DNA of 64,000 nt from NCBI GenBank assembly GCA_017461045.1, contig JAFTZJ010000048.1, positions 1-64,000 of the forward strand. Reading direction: 5' to 3'. Positions 7,629-15,831 of this stretch are shown in pieces. Source of the DNA: Lachnospiraceae bacterium (GTDB lineage Bacteria; Bacillota; Clostridia; Lachnospirales; Lachnospiraceae). A program made the translations under genes and the position numbers. Every line of letters starts with the position of its first letter. The first letter of the stretch is position 1. The notes under the pieces were generated by a model. That model was not told where the DNA came from and did not search any database. It saw nothing but the letters and a program-made list of their open reading frames with translations.

Positions 7629-8042
7629 ATGTTTTACACATTATTAGCAGCATCGACAGAGGCTATGAACGGAGAAGGCGGTGGCGCAGGTGCAGGAATG
7701 GGCAACTGGACCATGATTATTTCTTTGGTTCTTATGTTTGCAGTATTTTATTTTCTGATGATTCGTCCACAGAGAAAGCAACAGAAGGAACAGGAATCTA
7801 TGCTTTCTGCATTGAAACCGGGTGATAGTATTATGACCACCGGTGGATTCTATGGTGTTGTATTGGATATTGTTGATGATACAGTGATTGTAGAGTTTGG
7901 TAACAACAAGAACTGTCGTATTCCAATGAACAAGGCAGCAATTGCACAGGTTGACAGACCGGAAGCAGAGGTTGCTGAGGAAGAAGTAGAAGAGAAGAAA
8001 GAAAAGAAGAAATTGTCTTTAGGCAAGAAGAAAGAAGACTAA
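7629..8042 (+). CDS. yajC: Preprotein translocase subunit YajC
   Basis: Small accessory subunit of the Sec translocon. It has a short periplasm-side N-terminus rich in glycine, one membrane span (MIISLVLMFAVFYFLMIRPQ) and the family hallmark RPQRKQQKEQE directly after it. A cytoplasmic domain with LKPGDSIMTTGGFYGVVLDI and a charged EEVEEKKEKKK tail complete it. The tail is longer than in E. coli, as is usual in Clostridia (137 versus 110 residues). The TGGAGG ribosome site is good. A terminator follows, ending the hflX-tgt-yajC run. Confidence 0.93.
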   Translation: MFYTLLAASTEAMNGEGGGAGAGMGNWTMIISLVLMFAVFYFLMIRPQRKQQKEQESMLSALKPGDSIMTTGGFYGVVLDIVDDTVIVEFGNNKNCRIPMNKAAIAQVDRPEAEVAEEEVEEKKEKKKLSLGKKKED

Positions 8043-8048
8043 TTTAAG

Positions 8049-8077
8049 AAGCAGGCCTATGTGCCTGCTTTTCTTTT
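8049..8077 (+). terminator. Terminator after yajC
   Basis: AAGCAGGC (8049-8056) pairs with GCCTGCTT (8063-8070) over a 6 nt loop, followed by TTCTTTT. It separates yajC from the lipoprotein gene, which has its own ribosome site but no obvious promoter in the short gap. Confidence 0.8.
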
Positions 8078-8097
8078 AAATACAAGGAGGAGAGAAT

Positions 8098-9768
8098 ATG
8101 AAAAAATGGAAAGTTGCAGTTATGCTGACGGCAATGGGGTCTCTGATGCTGTTAGGCGGCTGCAAGAAGAATGCACCTTTAGATGATGAGCAGAATTTGA
8201 ATGCATCCCAAATCTACTATGATTTTATCGAAAATGAATTAGCAGATGCACTGGGAATTGCGAACATTTCCGAACAGACCGTTACCATTCATAGTGAAAA
8301 TGATAATTGGTTTGAGTGCACCGGTATCTTATCCGCTTACATGAATGATTTGGATCAGGACGGAGTAGAAGATTTATTAGTGCTTCGTATGGTAGAAGTA
8401 GGGAATCAGGCAGGATATGAAAATGCGGATTCTGTATATCAGATGGTAGCCAGTGTATATTCTATCGAAGAAGACGCACCGGTCTTACAATCTGAGACAA
8501 TGATTCAACGGACAGAAGGCGATATTATTTATTTTCCATCTACCTATACCATGGATGAAGATATTTATGTATCAGCAGTGGAACAGGATGGAGTTACCTA
8601 CATAGTATTTGAAGAACAATGTGTAGCAAATGCATTTGCTGACGGTTATACCAAGAACTTCTGGGCGCTGACTTATGCGGATGGCAGACTTGATTATGCA
8701 TATCAGTTCGTTCAGGATGGCGTTGGTTCCGCAGGAATGACATATACTGCTAATACATATGAAGATGGTGAGTTGAAAACTTCAGAAATCTTCTTTGATA
8801 TGGAAGAAGCTGACAGCTATGAAGCCTATGATGAAGCAGTGAAAGACTTTTTCGAGTTACAGGGATTAACGGTTATTTACAGCAATTTTGAGAAGAGTAT
8901 TTTCGCAGGAACCGGTTTGCAGGATGAAATCATGGAATTCCATATTCAGGTTGGTGAAATCGATTTCGAAAACCAGAATTATCCATTTAACTTCCTGGTA
9001 GAGGATAAAACCAATTTGCGGGATAACATTTCTTATGAAATGCCGGAAACAGATGCTACAACCGAAGCAGATGCTTCAACCAAGGAAGATACAGAAACAA
9101 CCACAGAGGCAACTACGGAATCCAATACACAGGCAGAGACTGAGAAGCCTGCGGACAATAGTGTGTGGAATGCTTATGCAACGATTGTTGAGTCATATGC
9201 ATATGCCTATGATTTGGTTCAGCAAAGTGGACCGGAAGGTTTGAATCTGGAAATTGTAAATGAACAGTATTTGATAGATTCTACTAATGCTGATTTGACA
9301 CCGGGATTCCATGTACAGGATATTAACGGAGACGGAACACCGGAATTGTTCGTTGGTTTACGCGACAGACGGGGATCGGATCCGGTGATTTATGATTTGT
9401 ATACCTATCAGAACGGACAAGCATATCAATTAATGGCTAACCTTGGTTATCGTAGCGGAACCTGTATTCTATGCAACGAGGGATACATTAAGGATTCTTA
9501 TTCCAGCAGTGCATTTGAAGGTGGAGTGCGATTCTGGTACTTAGAACCGAATGCAACGGAGCTTTCTTTGGAGGAAGGATTTACAATTATGGCAGACACA
9601 GAGAATCCGGATGAAGTGCATTATATATATCGCAGTGGCTTTGCAGCAAGTACCTATGATTTTACAGAAGAAGAATATGAGCAAACGCTCGCATACTATA
9701 CACCGGTCTTATATGATTTGACAGATAGTACAGATGCGAGTATCAATGCATTACGGGGTGGTCAATAA
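8098..9768 (+). CDS. Secreted lipoprotein with acidic Asp-rich repeats
   Basis: Signal peptide with lipobox LGGC (Cys22) predicts export and lipid anchoring on the outer face of the membrane. The 556-residue protein has two similar halves. Each carries a calcium-loop-like motif (DLDQDGVEDLL near residue 84 and DINGDGTPELF near 408), as in FG-GAP/dockerin-type repeats. The halves are joined by a Thr/Glu-rich linker (residues ~318-355, ATTEADASTKEDTETTTEA). This layout is common for Lachnospiraceae surface proteins of unknown role. No catalytic motif is visible. AAGGAGGAG precedes the ATG. It converges with the PHP gene, leaving only 15 bp between stops. Confidence 0.7.
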   Translation: MKKWKVAVMLTAMGSLMLLGGCKKNAPLDDEQNLNASQIYYDFIENELADALGIANISEQTVTIHSENDNWFECTGILSAYMNDLDQDGVEDLLVLRMVEVGNQAGYENADSVYQMVASVYSIEEDAPVLQSETMIQRTEGDIIYFPSTYTMDEDIYVSAVEQDGVTYIVFEEQCVANAFADGYTKNFWALTYADGRLDYAYQFVQDGVGSAGMTYTANTYEDGELKTSEIFFDMEEADSYEAYDEAVKDFFELQGLTVIYSNFEKSIFAGTGLQDEIMEFHIQVGEIDFENQNYPFNFLVEDKTNLRDNISYEMPETDATTEADASTKEDTETTTEATTESNTQAETEKPADNSVWNAYATIVESYAYAYDLVQQSGPEGLNLEIVNEQYLIDSTNADLTPGFHVQDINGDGTPELFVGLRDRRGSDPVIYDLYTYQNGQAYQLMANLGYRSGTCILCNEGYIKDSYSSSAFEGGVRFWYLEPNATELSLEEGFTIMADTENPDEVHYIYRSGFAASTYDFTEEEYEQTLAYYTPVLYDLTDSTDASINALRGGQ

Positions 9769-9783
9769 GCATTAATTAACTGC

Positions 9784-10635
9784 TTATTCCCGGGTAGGAA
9801 GACAGGATTTGATAGTATCCAATACCGCTTCCGTTACCCGTAAACCGCCGCGTCCGGTACCCAGGTCGATATCGGGTTTGTTGGCACCGTGGAAATCGGA
9901 GCCACCGGAAACAACAAGATTATATTTTAGCGCAAGAGAACGAAGCTTATCGCTCTGAGAAATGTTATTCGAAGAGTGATAGGCTTCAATGCCTTTTAAA
10001 CCAAGGGGAATCAGATATTGAATTAATGCCTCTACCTCAGCATAGCCGAATTTATAAAGCATCGGGTGCGCCAGAATCGGAATGCCACCGGCCTTTACAA
10101 TCAATGGAATGGAAATCTCAGGTGTTACCTGTGGTTTTGGAAGATAGTACGGACAACCAACACCTACATAGCGGTCGAAGGCAGCCTTTTTATCTTTACA
10201 AACACCCTTTTCCACTAATGCCCGTGCAAAATGAGCCCGGGTAATAACACTGTCCGGATTGCCTGCCAGCAAGTCCTCTAAGGTAATATGGATGCCGTCC
10301 CGTTGAAAGAGTGCAAGCATATCCAGATTTCTCTGAAAACGAGCCTGCTCCAATCGGTCTAATTCCGCCAGAAACTCCGGATTCTGATAATCCACATATA
10401 AACCAAGGATATGAATTTCGACATTTTTGTAATAACAAGAAAGCTCTGTAGCAGGAATGACTTCCAAATCGGAACCCCTAGCCGCTGAGATTGCTTCTGC
10501 CACCCCTTTGACTGTATCGTGGTCGGACAGGGCAATGGCTGCTAAGTTCTTATTGATTGCCAGTTCTACTACTTCTGTCGGTGTAAATGTGCCGTCAGAG
10601 GCATTGGAATGAACATGTAAATCCACATATCGCAT
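9784..10635 (-). CDS. PHP-domain metal-dependent phosphoesterase
   Basis: A 283-residue PHP-domain hydrolase. The metal-binding motifs are all present: DLHVHSNASDGTFTP at the N-terminus, ALSDHDTVKG, a central ELSCYYKNVEIHILG, AHP (ILAHPMLYKF) and the C-terminal SGGSDFHGANKP. The closest characterised relatives of this size are 3',5'-nucleoside bisphosphate phosphatases/YciV (RNase AM). They remove 5' phosphates from nucleotides or RNA, and the exact substrate here is inferred. The start has GTGAGGG 7 nt upstream. A TATAAT on the minus strand (10660-10655) may be its -10 box, but no convincing -35 is seen. Confidence 0.88.
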   Translation of the reverse strand: MRYVDLHVHSNASDGTFTPTEVVELAINKNLAAIALSDHDTVKGVAEAISAARGSDLEVIPATELSCYYKNVEIHILGLYVDYQNPEFLAELDRLEQARFQRNLDMLALFQRDGIHITLEDLLAGNPDSVITRAHFARALVEKGVCKDKKAAFDRYVGVGCPYYLPKPQVTPEISIPLIVKAGGIPILAHPMLYKFGYAEVEALIQYLIPLGLKGIEAYHSSNNISQSDKLRSLALKYNLVVSGGSDFHGANKPDIDLGTGRGGLRVTEAVLDTIKSCLPTRE

Positions 10636-10815
10636 AGGAAACCCTCACTTCATCATTATAAAAATAGTATTTCAAAATAGAATAACTTCAAAACACATTT
10701 TCAAATTTCGTTCACAAGCATTATAACATCCCGGGAAAAACCTGTCGAGAATTGTGAAATAAACTAAAAATACCCCTAGACTATTTTGTTGATTTATGAG
10801 AAAATATATCCAAAT

Positions 10816-10865
10816 GGGGTGTCTTTTGACATCCCTGTAAATCGGTTATTACTTCCCGATTTACA
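10816..10865 (+). promoter_or_regulatory. Two tandem hairpins in the leader of the Fe-S scaffold operon
   Basis: GGGGTGTC (10816-10823) pairs with GACATCCC (10828-10835) through a TTTT loop. This is followed with no gap by TGTAAATCGG (10836-10845) pairing with CCGATTTACA (10856-10865), an exact 10 bp stem with a 10 nt loop. No T-run follows, so neither is an ordinary terminator. The pair ends 32 nt before the start codon. It may stabilise the message or be a control element. No known riboswitch class is recognised. Confidence 0.5.
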
Positions 10866-10897
10866 TTATTACTTTTAATATTGAAAGGAGTTTCAAC

Positions 10898-11614
10898 ATG
10901 ATTTATTCGCATGAAGTAGAAAACATGTGCCCAGTTGCTCAGGGTGTGAATCACGGATGTGCACCAATTCCTGAGGAAGCAAAGTGGGTAAAAGCAAAAG
11001 ACGTAAAAGACATTTCCGGTTTAACACATGGTATTGGCTGGTGTGCACCACAGCAGGGTGCTTGTAAGCTGACACTGAATGTTAAGGAAGGTATTATTCA
11101 GGAAGCATTAGTTGAGACTATCGGTTGTTCAGGTATGACACACTCAGCAGCTATGGCATCTGAGATTCTTCCGGGCAGAACTGTTATGGAAGCATTGAAC
11201 ACTGACTTAGTTTGTGATGCTATCAATACAGCTATGAGAGAGTTATTCCTTCAGATTGTTTACGGTCGTACACAGTCTGCATTCTCAGAAGACGGTCTTC
11301 CAATCGGAGCAGGTCTTGAGGATTTAGGTAAGGGTCTTCGTTCACAGGTTGGTACTATGTACGGTACTTTAGCAAAGGGACCTCGTTACTTAGAGATGGC
11401 AGAAGGTTATGTAAATGCTATCGCTTTAGACGCAGAAAACATGATTATCGGATATAAGTTTGTAAATCTTGGTAGAATGACAGATTTCATCAAGAAGGGT
11501 ATGGAGCCAAACGAGGCATACAAGGAAGCTTGCGGCCAGTATGGTAGAGTAACACCGGAAGATGGTATGGTTAAGTTAATCGACCCACGTACAGACAAAG
11601 AGATTGAAGCATAA
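10898..11614 (+). CDS. Iron-sulfur cluster assembly scaffold-like protein (NifU/IscU N-terminal type)
   Basis: A 238-residue protein related to the U-type Fe-S scaffold family. Conserved Cys-containing blocks appear as HGIGWCAPQQGACKLTLNV and VETIGCSGMTHSAAMASEI, followed by LVCDAINTAMRELFLQ, and would be the cluster ligands. A C-terminal DUF-like extension (YVNAIALDAENMIIGYKFVN and GMVKLID) is typical of the clostridial version always paired with a GGGtGRT protein. The pairing is conserved in Clostridia, but the client proteins are unknown. Codon use is strongly biased (GGT, CGT, AAG), suggesting high expression. A structured leader precedes it and the partner gene follows 19 bp later. Confidence 0.85.
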   Translation: MIYSHEVENMCPVAQGVNHGCAPIPEEAKWVKAKDVKDISGLTHGIGWCAPQQGACKLTLNVKEGIIQEALVETIGCSGMTHSAAMASEILPGRTVMEALNTDLVCDAINTAMRELFLQIVYGRTQSAFSEDGLPIGAGLEDLGKGLRSQVGTMYGTLAKGPRYLEMAEGYVNAIALDAENMIIGYKFVNLGRMTDFIKKGMEPNEAYKEACGQYGRVTPEDGMVKLIDPRTDKEIEA

Positions 11615-11633
11615 TAGAAGGAGGTATATTAAG

Positions 11634-12644
11634 ATGGCATTATTCGAGTCATATGAAAGAAGAATTGCGCAGATTAACGCAAAGTTAAATGAGTATGGTA
11701 TCTCCTCTATCGAAGAGGCAGAAAAGATTACTAAGGATGCAGGTCTTGATGTATATCATCAGGTAGAGAAGATTCAGCCAATCTGTTTCGAGAATGCAAA
11801 GTGGGCTTACACAGTAGGTGCTGCTATTGCAATTAAGAAGAACTGTAGAAGAGCAGCAGATGCTGCAGCAGCAATTGGTGAAGGTCTTCAGGCTTTCTGT
11901 ATTCCGGGTTCTGTTGCTGATACCCGTAAGGTAGGTTTAGGCCATGGTAACTTAGGTAAGATGTTATTAGAAGAAGAGACCAAGTGTTTCGCATTCTTAG
12001 CAGGTCATGAGTCTTTTGCAGCAGCAGAAGGTGCTATCGGTATTGCAGAGAAGGCAAACAAGGTTCGTAAAGAGCCATTAAGAGTTATCTTAAATGGTCT
12101 TGGTAAGGATGCAGCTCAGATTATTTCTCGTATCAATGGTTTCACATTCGTAGAGACTGAGTATGATCCATATACAAATGAAGTAAAGGAAGTATTCCGC
12201 AAGTCATATTCTGATGGTCTTCGTGCAAAGGTTAACTGCTACGGTGCAAACGATGTTTGTGAAGGTGTAGCAATCATGCACAAGGAAGGTGTTGACGTTT
12301 CTATTACAGGTAACTCAACCAACCCAACTCGTTTCCAGCATCCAGTAGCTGGTACTTACAAGAAGGAATGTATCGAGCAGGGTAAGAAGTACTTCTCAGT
12401 AGCATCTGGTGGTGGTACAGGACGTACTCTTCATCCGGATAACATGGCAGCAGGTCCTGCTTCATACGGTATGACAGATACATTAGGACGTATGCATTCA
12501 GATGCACAGTTCGCTGGTTCATCATCTGTTCCTGCACACGTAGAAATGATGGGTCTTATCGGTGCTGGTAACAACCCAATGGTTGGTATGACAGTAGCAG
12601 TTGCAGTATCAATCCAGGAAGCTGCAGATGCAGGTAAGTTCTAA
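11634..12644 (+). CDS. GGGtGRT-motif protein, partner of the Fe-S scaffold
   Basis: A 336-residue protein containing the eponymous block SGGGTGRTLHPDNMAAGPASY near residue 260. Further conserved stretches are GLGHGNLGKMLLEEETKCFAFLAGHES and SSVPAHVEMMGLIGAGNNP. RefSeq-style annotation names it after the motif and its biochemical role is not established. Constant linkage to the U-type scaffold suggests a role in Fe-S handling. I chose ATG 11634, 10 nt after AAGGAGG; a TTG 30 bp upstream reads through that ribosome site and is unlikely. Codon use indicates high expression. A strong terminator closes the two-gene operon. Confidence 0.85.
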   Translation: MALFESYERRIAQINAKLNEYGISSIEEAEKITKDAGLDVYHQVEKIQPICFENAKWAYTVGAAIAIKKNCRRAADAAAAIGEGLQAFCIPGSVADTRKVGLGHGNLGKMLLEEETKCFAFLAGHESFAAAEGAIGIAEKANKVRKEPLRVILNGLGKDAAQIISRINGFTFVETEYDPYTNEVKEVFRKSYSDGLRAKVNCYGANDVCEGVAIMHKEGVDVSITGNSTNPTRFQHPVAGTYKKECIEQGKKYFSVASGGGTGRTLHPDNMAAGPASYGMTDTLGRMHSDAQFAGSSSVPAHVEMMGLIGAGNNPMVGMTVAVAVSIQEAADAGKF

Positions 12645-12667
12645 GCATTGAATTAAACATGTTTTAT

Positions 12668-12711
12668 AAGAGCCAATTAGGTCAGTACATGACCTGATTG
12701 GCTCTTTTTTA
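12668..12711 (+). terminator. Terminator after the Fe-S scaffold operon
   Basis: AAGAGCCAAT (12668-12677) pairs with ATTGGCTCTT (12697-12706), and the stem continues inward to about 17 bp around a GTACA loop. TTTTTT follows. Confidence 0.93.
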
Positions 12712-12730
12712 TTAACCGAACCGTAATAAT

Positions 12731-12759
12731 TGCAACATACACCTAGTAAATGCAACATA
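12731..12759 (+). promoter_or_regulatory. Direct repeat, candidate LytTR operator
   Basis: TGCAACATA occurs at 12731-12739 and again at 12751-12759, exactly 20 bp apart and thus on the same face of the helix. On the other strand each reads TATGTTGCA with a GTT core. LytTR-type regulators are known to bind paired 9 bp direct repeats spaced about two turns apart. The site lies 71 bp upstream of a three-gene operon that encodes a LytTR regulator. Binding and autoregulation are inferred. Confidence 0.55.
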
Positions 12760-12829
12760 GACAAAATCGCTTTTCTTTTTGAAAAAAATTTAATAAAGTT
12801 CACTTATAAAAGAAAGGACGGTAATATCT

Positions 12830-13504
12830 ATGAAAGAGAAAATCAAATCAATTTTTAAGAGTGAAAGTTATCAGTATTTTGAATATGCAATGCTTGCATT
12901 TGGCGGACTTGGATTGGAAGTGCTGTATGCATTTTTGTTAGAGCCCCTTATTTATGGACATTCTATGAAGGAATTTACGACCACAGAGTGTATTATTCAT
13001 TGGTCTGTAACCATTATTACTTGGTTGGTAGTTGCGTACTTCTTATTAAGAAACTCCGGTAAAAAATTGGGATTTCAAATAAACGGAACCGATAGGAAGT
13101 GGACTGTGTTAGGAATTGCTACGAGTATTGCGTTAGTTGGTCTTATGGCAGTTATAAACTATGTTGATGTTGGCGGAATAAAAATTATTTACGAGTTTCA
13201 AAGACTTGGTGTTCTGAAATTCACTTTCCAGCATCTTTACTATTTGGCAGAAGTAGTTTTATTCACCCTAATTATTGTTTTTGGTCAGAATGCATTAGAG
13301 AAACTTTTTAGGAAAAAGAATGTGCCTTTTGGTGGTATTATCGTAGGATTAACATGGGGATTAGCTCACTGGTTTACCAAGGGGAGTATATGGATTGGCT
13401 TGGAGGGACTCGTAATAGGATTTCTGTTTGGAGCGACCTATCTGTTTTTGGAGAGAGATTTGAAGAAAACCTATATTGTACTGGCATTGGCATTTATTAT
13501 ATAA
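12830..13504 (+). CDS. Polytopic membrane protein, CPBP-like
   Basis: A 224-residue protein with about six hydrophobic segments (for example ECIIHWSVTIITWLVVAYFL, VLGIATSIALVGLMAVINY, LVIGFLFGATYLFL). The C-terminal part GGIIVGLTWGLAHWFTKG resembles the H-containing motif of CPBP (CAAX-protease/bacteriocin-processing) membrane proteins, but the usual EExxxR motif is not evident. An active protease is therefore doubtful. It starts the operon with the LytTR regulator 36 bp behind its stop. Some CPBP proteins confer bacteriocin immunity, and that role fits the regulatory neighbours but is inference. The start has AAAGGACGG upstream. Confidence 0.6.
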   Translation: MKEKIKSIFKSESYQYFEYAMLAFGGLGLEVLYAFLLEPLIYGHSMKEFTTTECIIHWSVTIITWLVVAYFLLRNSGKKLGFQINGTDRKWTVLGIATSIALVGLMAVINYVDVGGIKIIYEFQRLGVLKFTFQHLYYLAEVVLFTLIIVFGQNALEKLFRKKNVPFGGIIVGLTWGLAHWFTKGSIWIGLEGLVIGFLFGATYLFLERDLKKTYIVLALAFII

Positions 13505-13540
13505 TGTCAGAAAAAGATAAAGAAAAGTGAGGTGTGGACA

Positions 13541-13999
13541 GTGAAAATAAATGTCTACCATGAGCCTGGCTTGGAAGAAAACCATGTGGATTTACATTAT
13601 AATGTTCTGGATGAGGAAACTACGGCAATTAAGCAATACTTGTCAACATTCGGTGGAGTGATTGCCGGTAGGGATGAAGAGACGGAACGGGAGCGGATGC
13701 TGATCCCCGGAGAAATTCTCTACATTGAAGTTGTAGAACGGAAAACTTATGCGTATTTGAAGGATAGTGTTTGGCGGATTTCATATGGATTACAGCAGTT
13801 TATGGATGAGTTCGGTTGTGCGGGTTTTGCAAGAAATAATAAGTCCATGCTGGTAAATGTTTATCACATTCAGGAACTGAAAGCACAAGTGAATATGCGA
13901 GTGAACATTCTGATGGATAACGGGGAATTGATAGTATTGAATCGAAGTTATAAGAATGAGTTTTATAAATATTTGGAAAAGAGGGTGGCGGAATCATGA
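13541..13999 (+). CDS. LytTR-family DNA-binding regulator
   Basis: A 152-residue protein with no receiver domain and a C-terminal LytTR DNA-binding domain. The domain contains IPGEILYIEVVERKTYAYLKD, an internal helix and FARNNKSMLVNVYHIQEL, then LDRSYK-like LNRSYKNEFYKYLEKR. Stand-alone LytTR proteins of this form are controlled by a partner membrane protein rather than by a kinase, as in HdrRM and BrsRM of Streptococcus mutans. I chose GTG 13541, 8 nt after GTGAGG. A GTG 9 bp upstream lacks a site. It overlaps the DUF3021 gene by ATGA, which indicates translational coupling. A candidate binding repeat lies upstream of the operon. Confidence 0.87.
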   Translation: MKINVYHEPGLEENHVDLHYNVLDEETTAIKQYLSTFGGVIAGRDEETERERMLIPGEILYIEVVERKTYAYLKDSVWRISYGLQQFMDEFGCAGFARNNKSMLVNVYHIQELKAQVNMRVNILMDNGELIVLNRSYKNEFYKYLEKRVAES

Positions 14000-14427
14000 A
14001 AATTGTAAAAGACTATGCTTATTCTGTGTGTGTAGTATTTACCGTTTTGGCCTTGACTAAGGTATTAATGGAAGGAATCGGGGGGAAATCAGATCCCCAT
14101 TATATAATGAATTTTGGGGTGTTGTTTATAATTACGTGCTTTGCAACTTTTGTGCTGTTTATGCATCGCATTTTTAAAAAGACACCTTTGCTTTTCGTTA
14201 TAATTGGGCAGTATGTTGTAGTGATGGGTATGGTTTTGCTGGGCATCTTTGTGACAAGCAAGTTTGTTGAGATATCCTCTAACGCATATCGGGATATGTT
14301 TTTGCAGATTACCATACCGTATATTGTATTGGCAGGTGTTTATTATATTTTATATTTTAAGGAGATAAAGAAGGCGAATCTTAATCTGAATGAAATAAAG
14401 AAAATGGGGAATATTAAGGAAGTTTAG
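13996..14427 (+). CDS. DUF3021 membrane protein, probable regulator partner
   Basis: A 143-residue protein with four predicted membrane spans (AYSVCVVFTVLALTKVLM, FGVLFIITCFATFVLFM, LFVIIGQYVVVMGMVLLGIF, ITIPYIVLAGVYYILYF) and a short basic C-terminus. This is the usual form of DUF3021 proteins, which are found fused or adjacent to LytTR regulators. In characterised LytTR systems the membrane partner holds the regulator inactive until an unknown signal arrives; the same is inferred here. The 4 bp overlap with the regulator gene is the classic coupled arrangement. A bidirectional terminator lies 120 bp downstream. Confidence 0.8.
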   Translation: MKIVKDYAYSVCVVFTVLALTKVLMEGIGGKSDPHYIMNFGVLFIITCFATFVLFMHRIFKKTPLLFVIIGQYVVVMGMVLLGIFVTSKFVEISSNAYRDMFLQITIPYIVLAGVYYILYFKEIKKANLNLNEIKKMGNIKEV

Positions 14428-14547
14428 AATTATTAGAGTTGCGGAGTGGAATACATGTATAACGAGAAAGGGGTGAAAAACAATTCTATACAGAGATAGA
14501 AATTAACTGTATGTCTATGAAGAGAGAGTATCGAATTAGCCAGGAAT

Positions 14548-14609
14548 AAAATACACCATACTGTGATTGGAATGAGAAAACTCAAACAATCAGGTATGGT
14601 GTATTTTTG
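14548..14609. terminator. Bidirectional terminator between convergent operons
   Basis: AAATACACCATAC (from 14548) pairs with GTATGGTGTATTT (to about 14607), with additional pairing of GATTG and CAATC further in. It has A residues on the left and T residues on the right, so it can serve both the LytTR operon and the minus-strand HExxH gene. The 120 bp before it (14428-14547) holds no convincing gene. Confidence 0.8.
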
Positions 14610-15806
14610 TTATTCTAAAATGAATTCCAAGATTCTCCAAACATAATACCAGAATCCGTTGGGATTATTACCGGAGACCGTTGAGTCGCTGCCCCAATCG
14701 CCATCCGTAATTCCATTGGTATTGTCTGCATCTGTTTTGTCACCCCAATTGGAAGAAGTGCCTGCATCGTCGCCCCAATGAGAGTCGTTATCTGCATCGT
14801 CGCCCCAATGAGAGCCGTTATCTGCATCGTCGCCCCAATGAGAACCATTATCTGCATCGTCGCCCCAGTGGGAGCTATCATCAGATGCATTATCCGAATC
14901 ACCGGCAGTATAATCACTGTAATCACCGGAATTATATGGTGCCTCTGCGAAGCTGGCAGGATGTTCTGTCCGGATGCTTGGATGAGCATCTAACTCTGGT
15001 ATCGTATCTTTCCAACCAATAAAATATGCTGTAATATCTGTCAAATCATTGGAGACATGCTCGTGTACATTATTTCCGTGCTCGTCATAAGTAGTCAGCA
15101 TGATTTCATTTGGATAATTCGTCTCAATATGTTGTACGAAATCTTTGGTAATACCGTCATATTCATTGGTAGCATATAAGTCTCTTGCACCGAACAAATG
15201 TAACAATTCGTGCGCATATACGGAAGGCGGTTCATAATCTCCGTCACAACGCAGGAACAGGAAGCAGGTTTCGTAGTAATACTGATCTGCATCTTCTTCA
15301 TAATACGGAAATGCATAGGAAACTCCGCTTTTGTCTAAGAAACACATATACGCAATGCTGTCTACGCCATAGCGTTCCATAATGTCTTCGCTTGGAATAT
15401 TTGCATCAATGTATTGTGTCATATAGTCCAGCAAATTATAAGAACAATCATCCGAATCATCAATTCGCTCATCATAAGAAATGGTATATGCCAAATCCGG
15501 ATGCTCGTGAATATCGTAAATCAGATTTACTGTTTTTCCGTAAGAACTGCCCTCGGCTACAAGAAAATCATTTGCTAAATCCATTTTCGACATGACAATA
15601 TCCTGCTTTTCTGTAGTCCAAGAGGAAGTTGGATCTTCAATAAACAAACTCACTAATACAGTAGAACCGGCCAAGTATTTGGCACTGCCTGTCGGACTGG
15701 TCATCCAGTCGGATGGTGCGAATCGGAATCCGGAAAGTAGACTGATGCTTAGCATAAGCACTATAAAAGTCGTATAATACTTATTATGTTTAACATGTAT
15801 TTTCAT
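14610..15806 (-). CDS. Secreted HExxH zinc-peptidase-like protein with WG repeats
   Basis: The 398-residue protein has an N-terminal signal/anchor (TFIVLMLSISLLSGF). Its central region carries HELLHLFGARDLY (His199, Glu200, His203, Asp209), the HExxHxxGxxD metal site of some metzincin-like peptidases with an aspartate third ligand. A tail of tandem decapeptides (SHWGDDADNG) follows, and it ends WYYVWRILEFILE. It is probably an exported zinc endopeptidase or a relative that binds the wall through its tail; substrate unknown. It is last in a minus-strand operon behind the zinc-ribbon protein (25 bp gap), with GGAGGGTGA before the start. No family can be named with certainty. Confidence 0.65.
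   Translation of the reverse strand: MKIHVKHNKYYTTFIVLMLSISLLSGFRFAPSDWMTSPTGSAKYLAGSTVLVSLFIEDPTSSWTTEKQDIVMSKMDLANDFLVAEGSSYGKTVNLIYDIHEHPDLAYTISYDERIDDSDDCSYNLLDYMTQYIDANIPSEDIMERYGVDSIAYMCFLDKSGVSYAFPYYEEDADQYYYETCFLFLRCDGDYEPPSVYAHELLHLFGARDLYATNEYDGITKDFVQHIETNYPNEIMLTTYDEHGNNVHEHVSNDLTDITAYFIGWKDTIPELDAHPSIRTEHPASFAEAPYNSGDYSDYTAGDSDNASDDSSHWGDDADNGSHWGDDADNGSHWGDDADNDSHWGDDAGTSSNWGDKTDADNTNGITDGDWGSDSTVSGNNPNGFWYYVWRILEFILE
14768..14887 (-). repeat. 30 bp coding tandem repeats (SHWGDDADN units)
   Basis: Four near-identical 30 bp units encode SHWGDDADNG, SHWGDDADNG, SHWGDDADND and SHWGDDAGTS, with a fifth, diverged SNWGDK unit next to them. On the + strand each unit contains TCGTCGCCCCAATGAGA. 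The near identity at the DNA level points to recent expansion by slippage. Confidence 0.9.
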
Positions 15807-15831
15807 GGCATCACCCTCCTAAATCTAAATA

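Noticed and set aside
14428..14547. Short frames between the DUF3021 gene and the terminator, including MYNEKGVKNNSIQR and MSMKREYRISQE
   Set aside because: Only 12-14 codons each, with at most a weak ribosome site and no neighbours that would need a leader peptide; one longer frame lacks a start.
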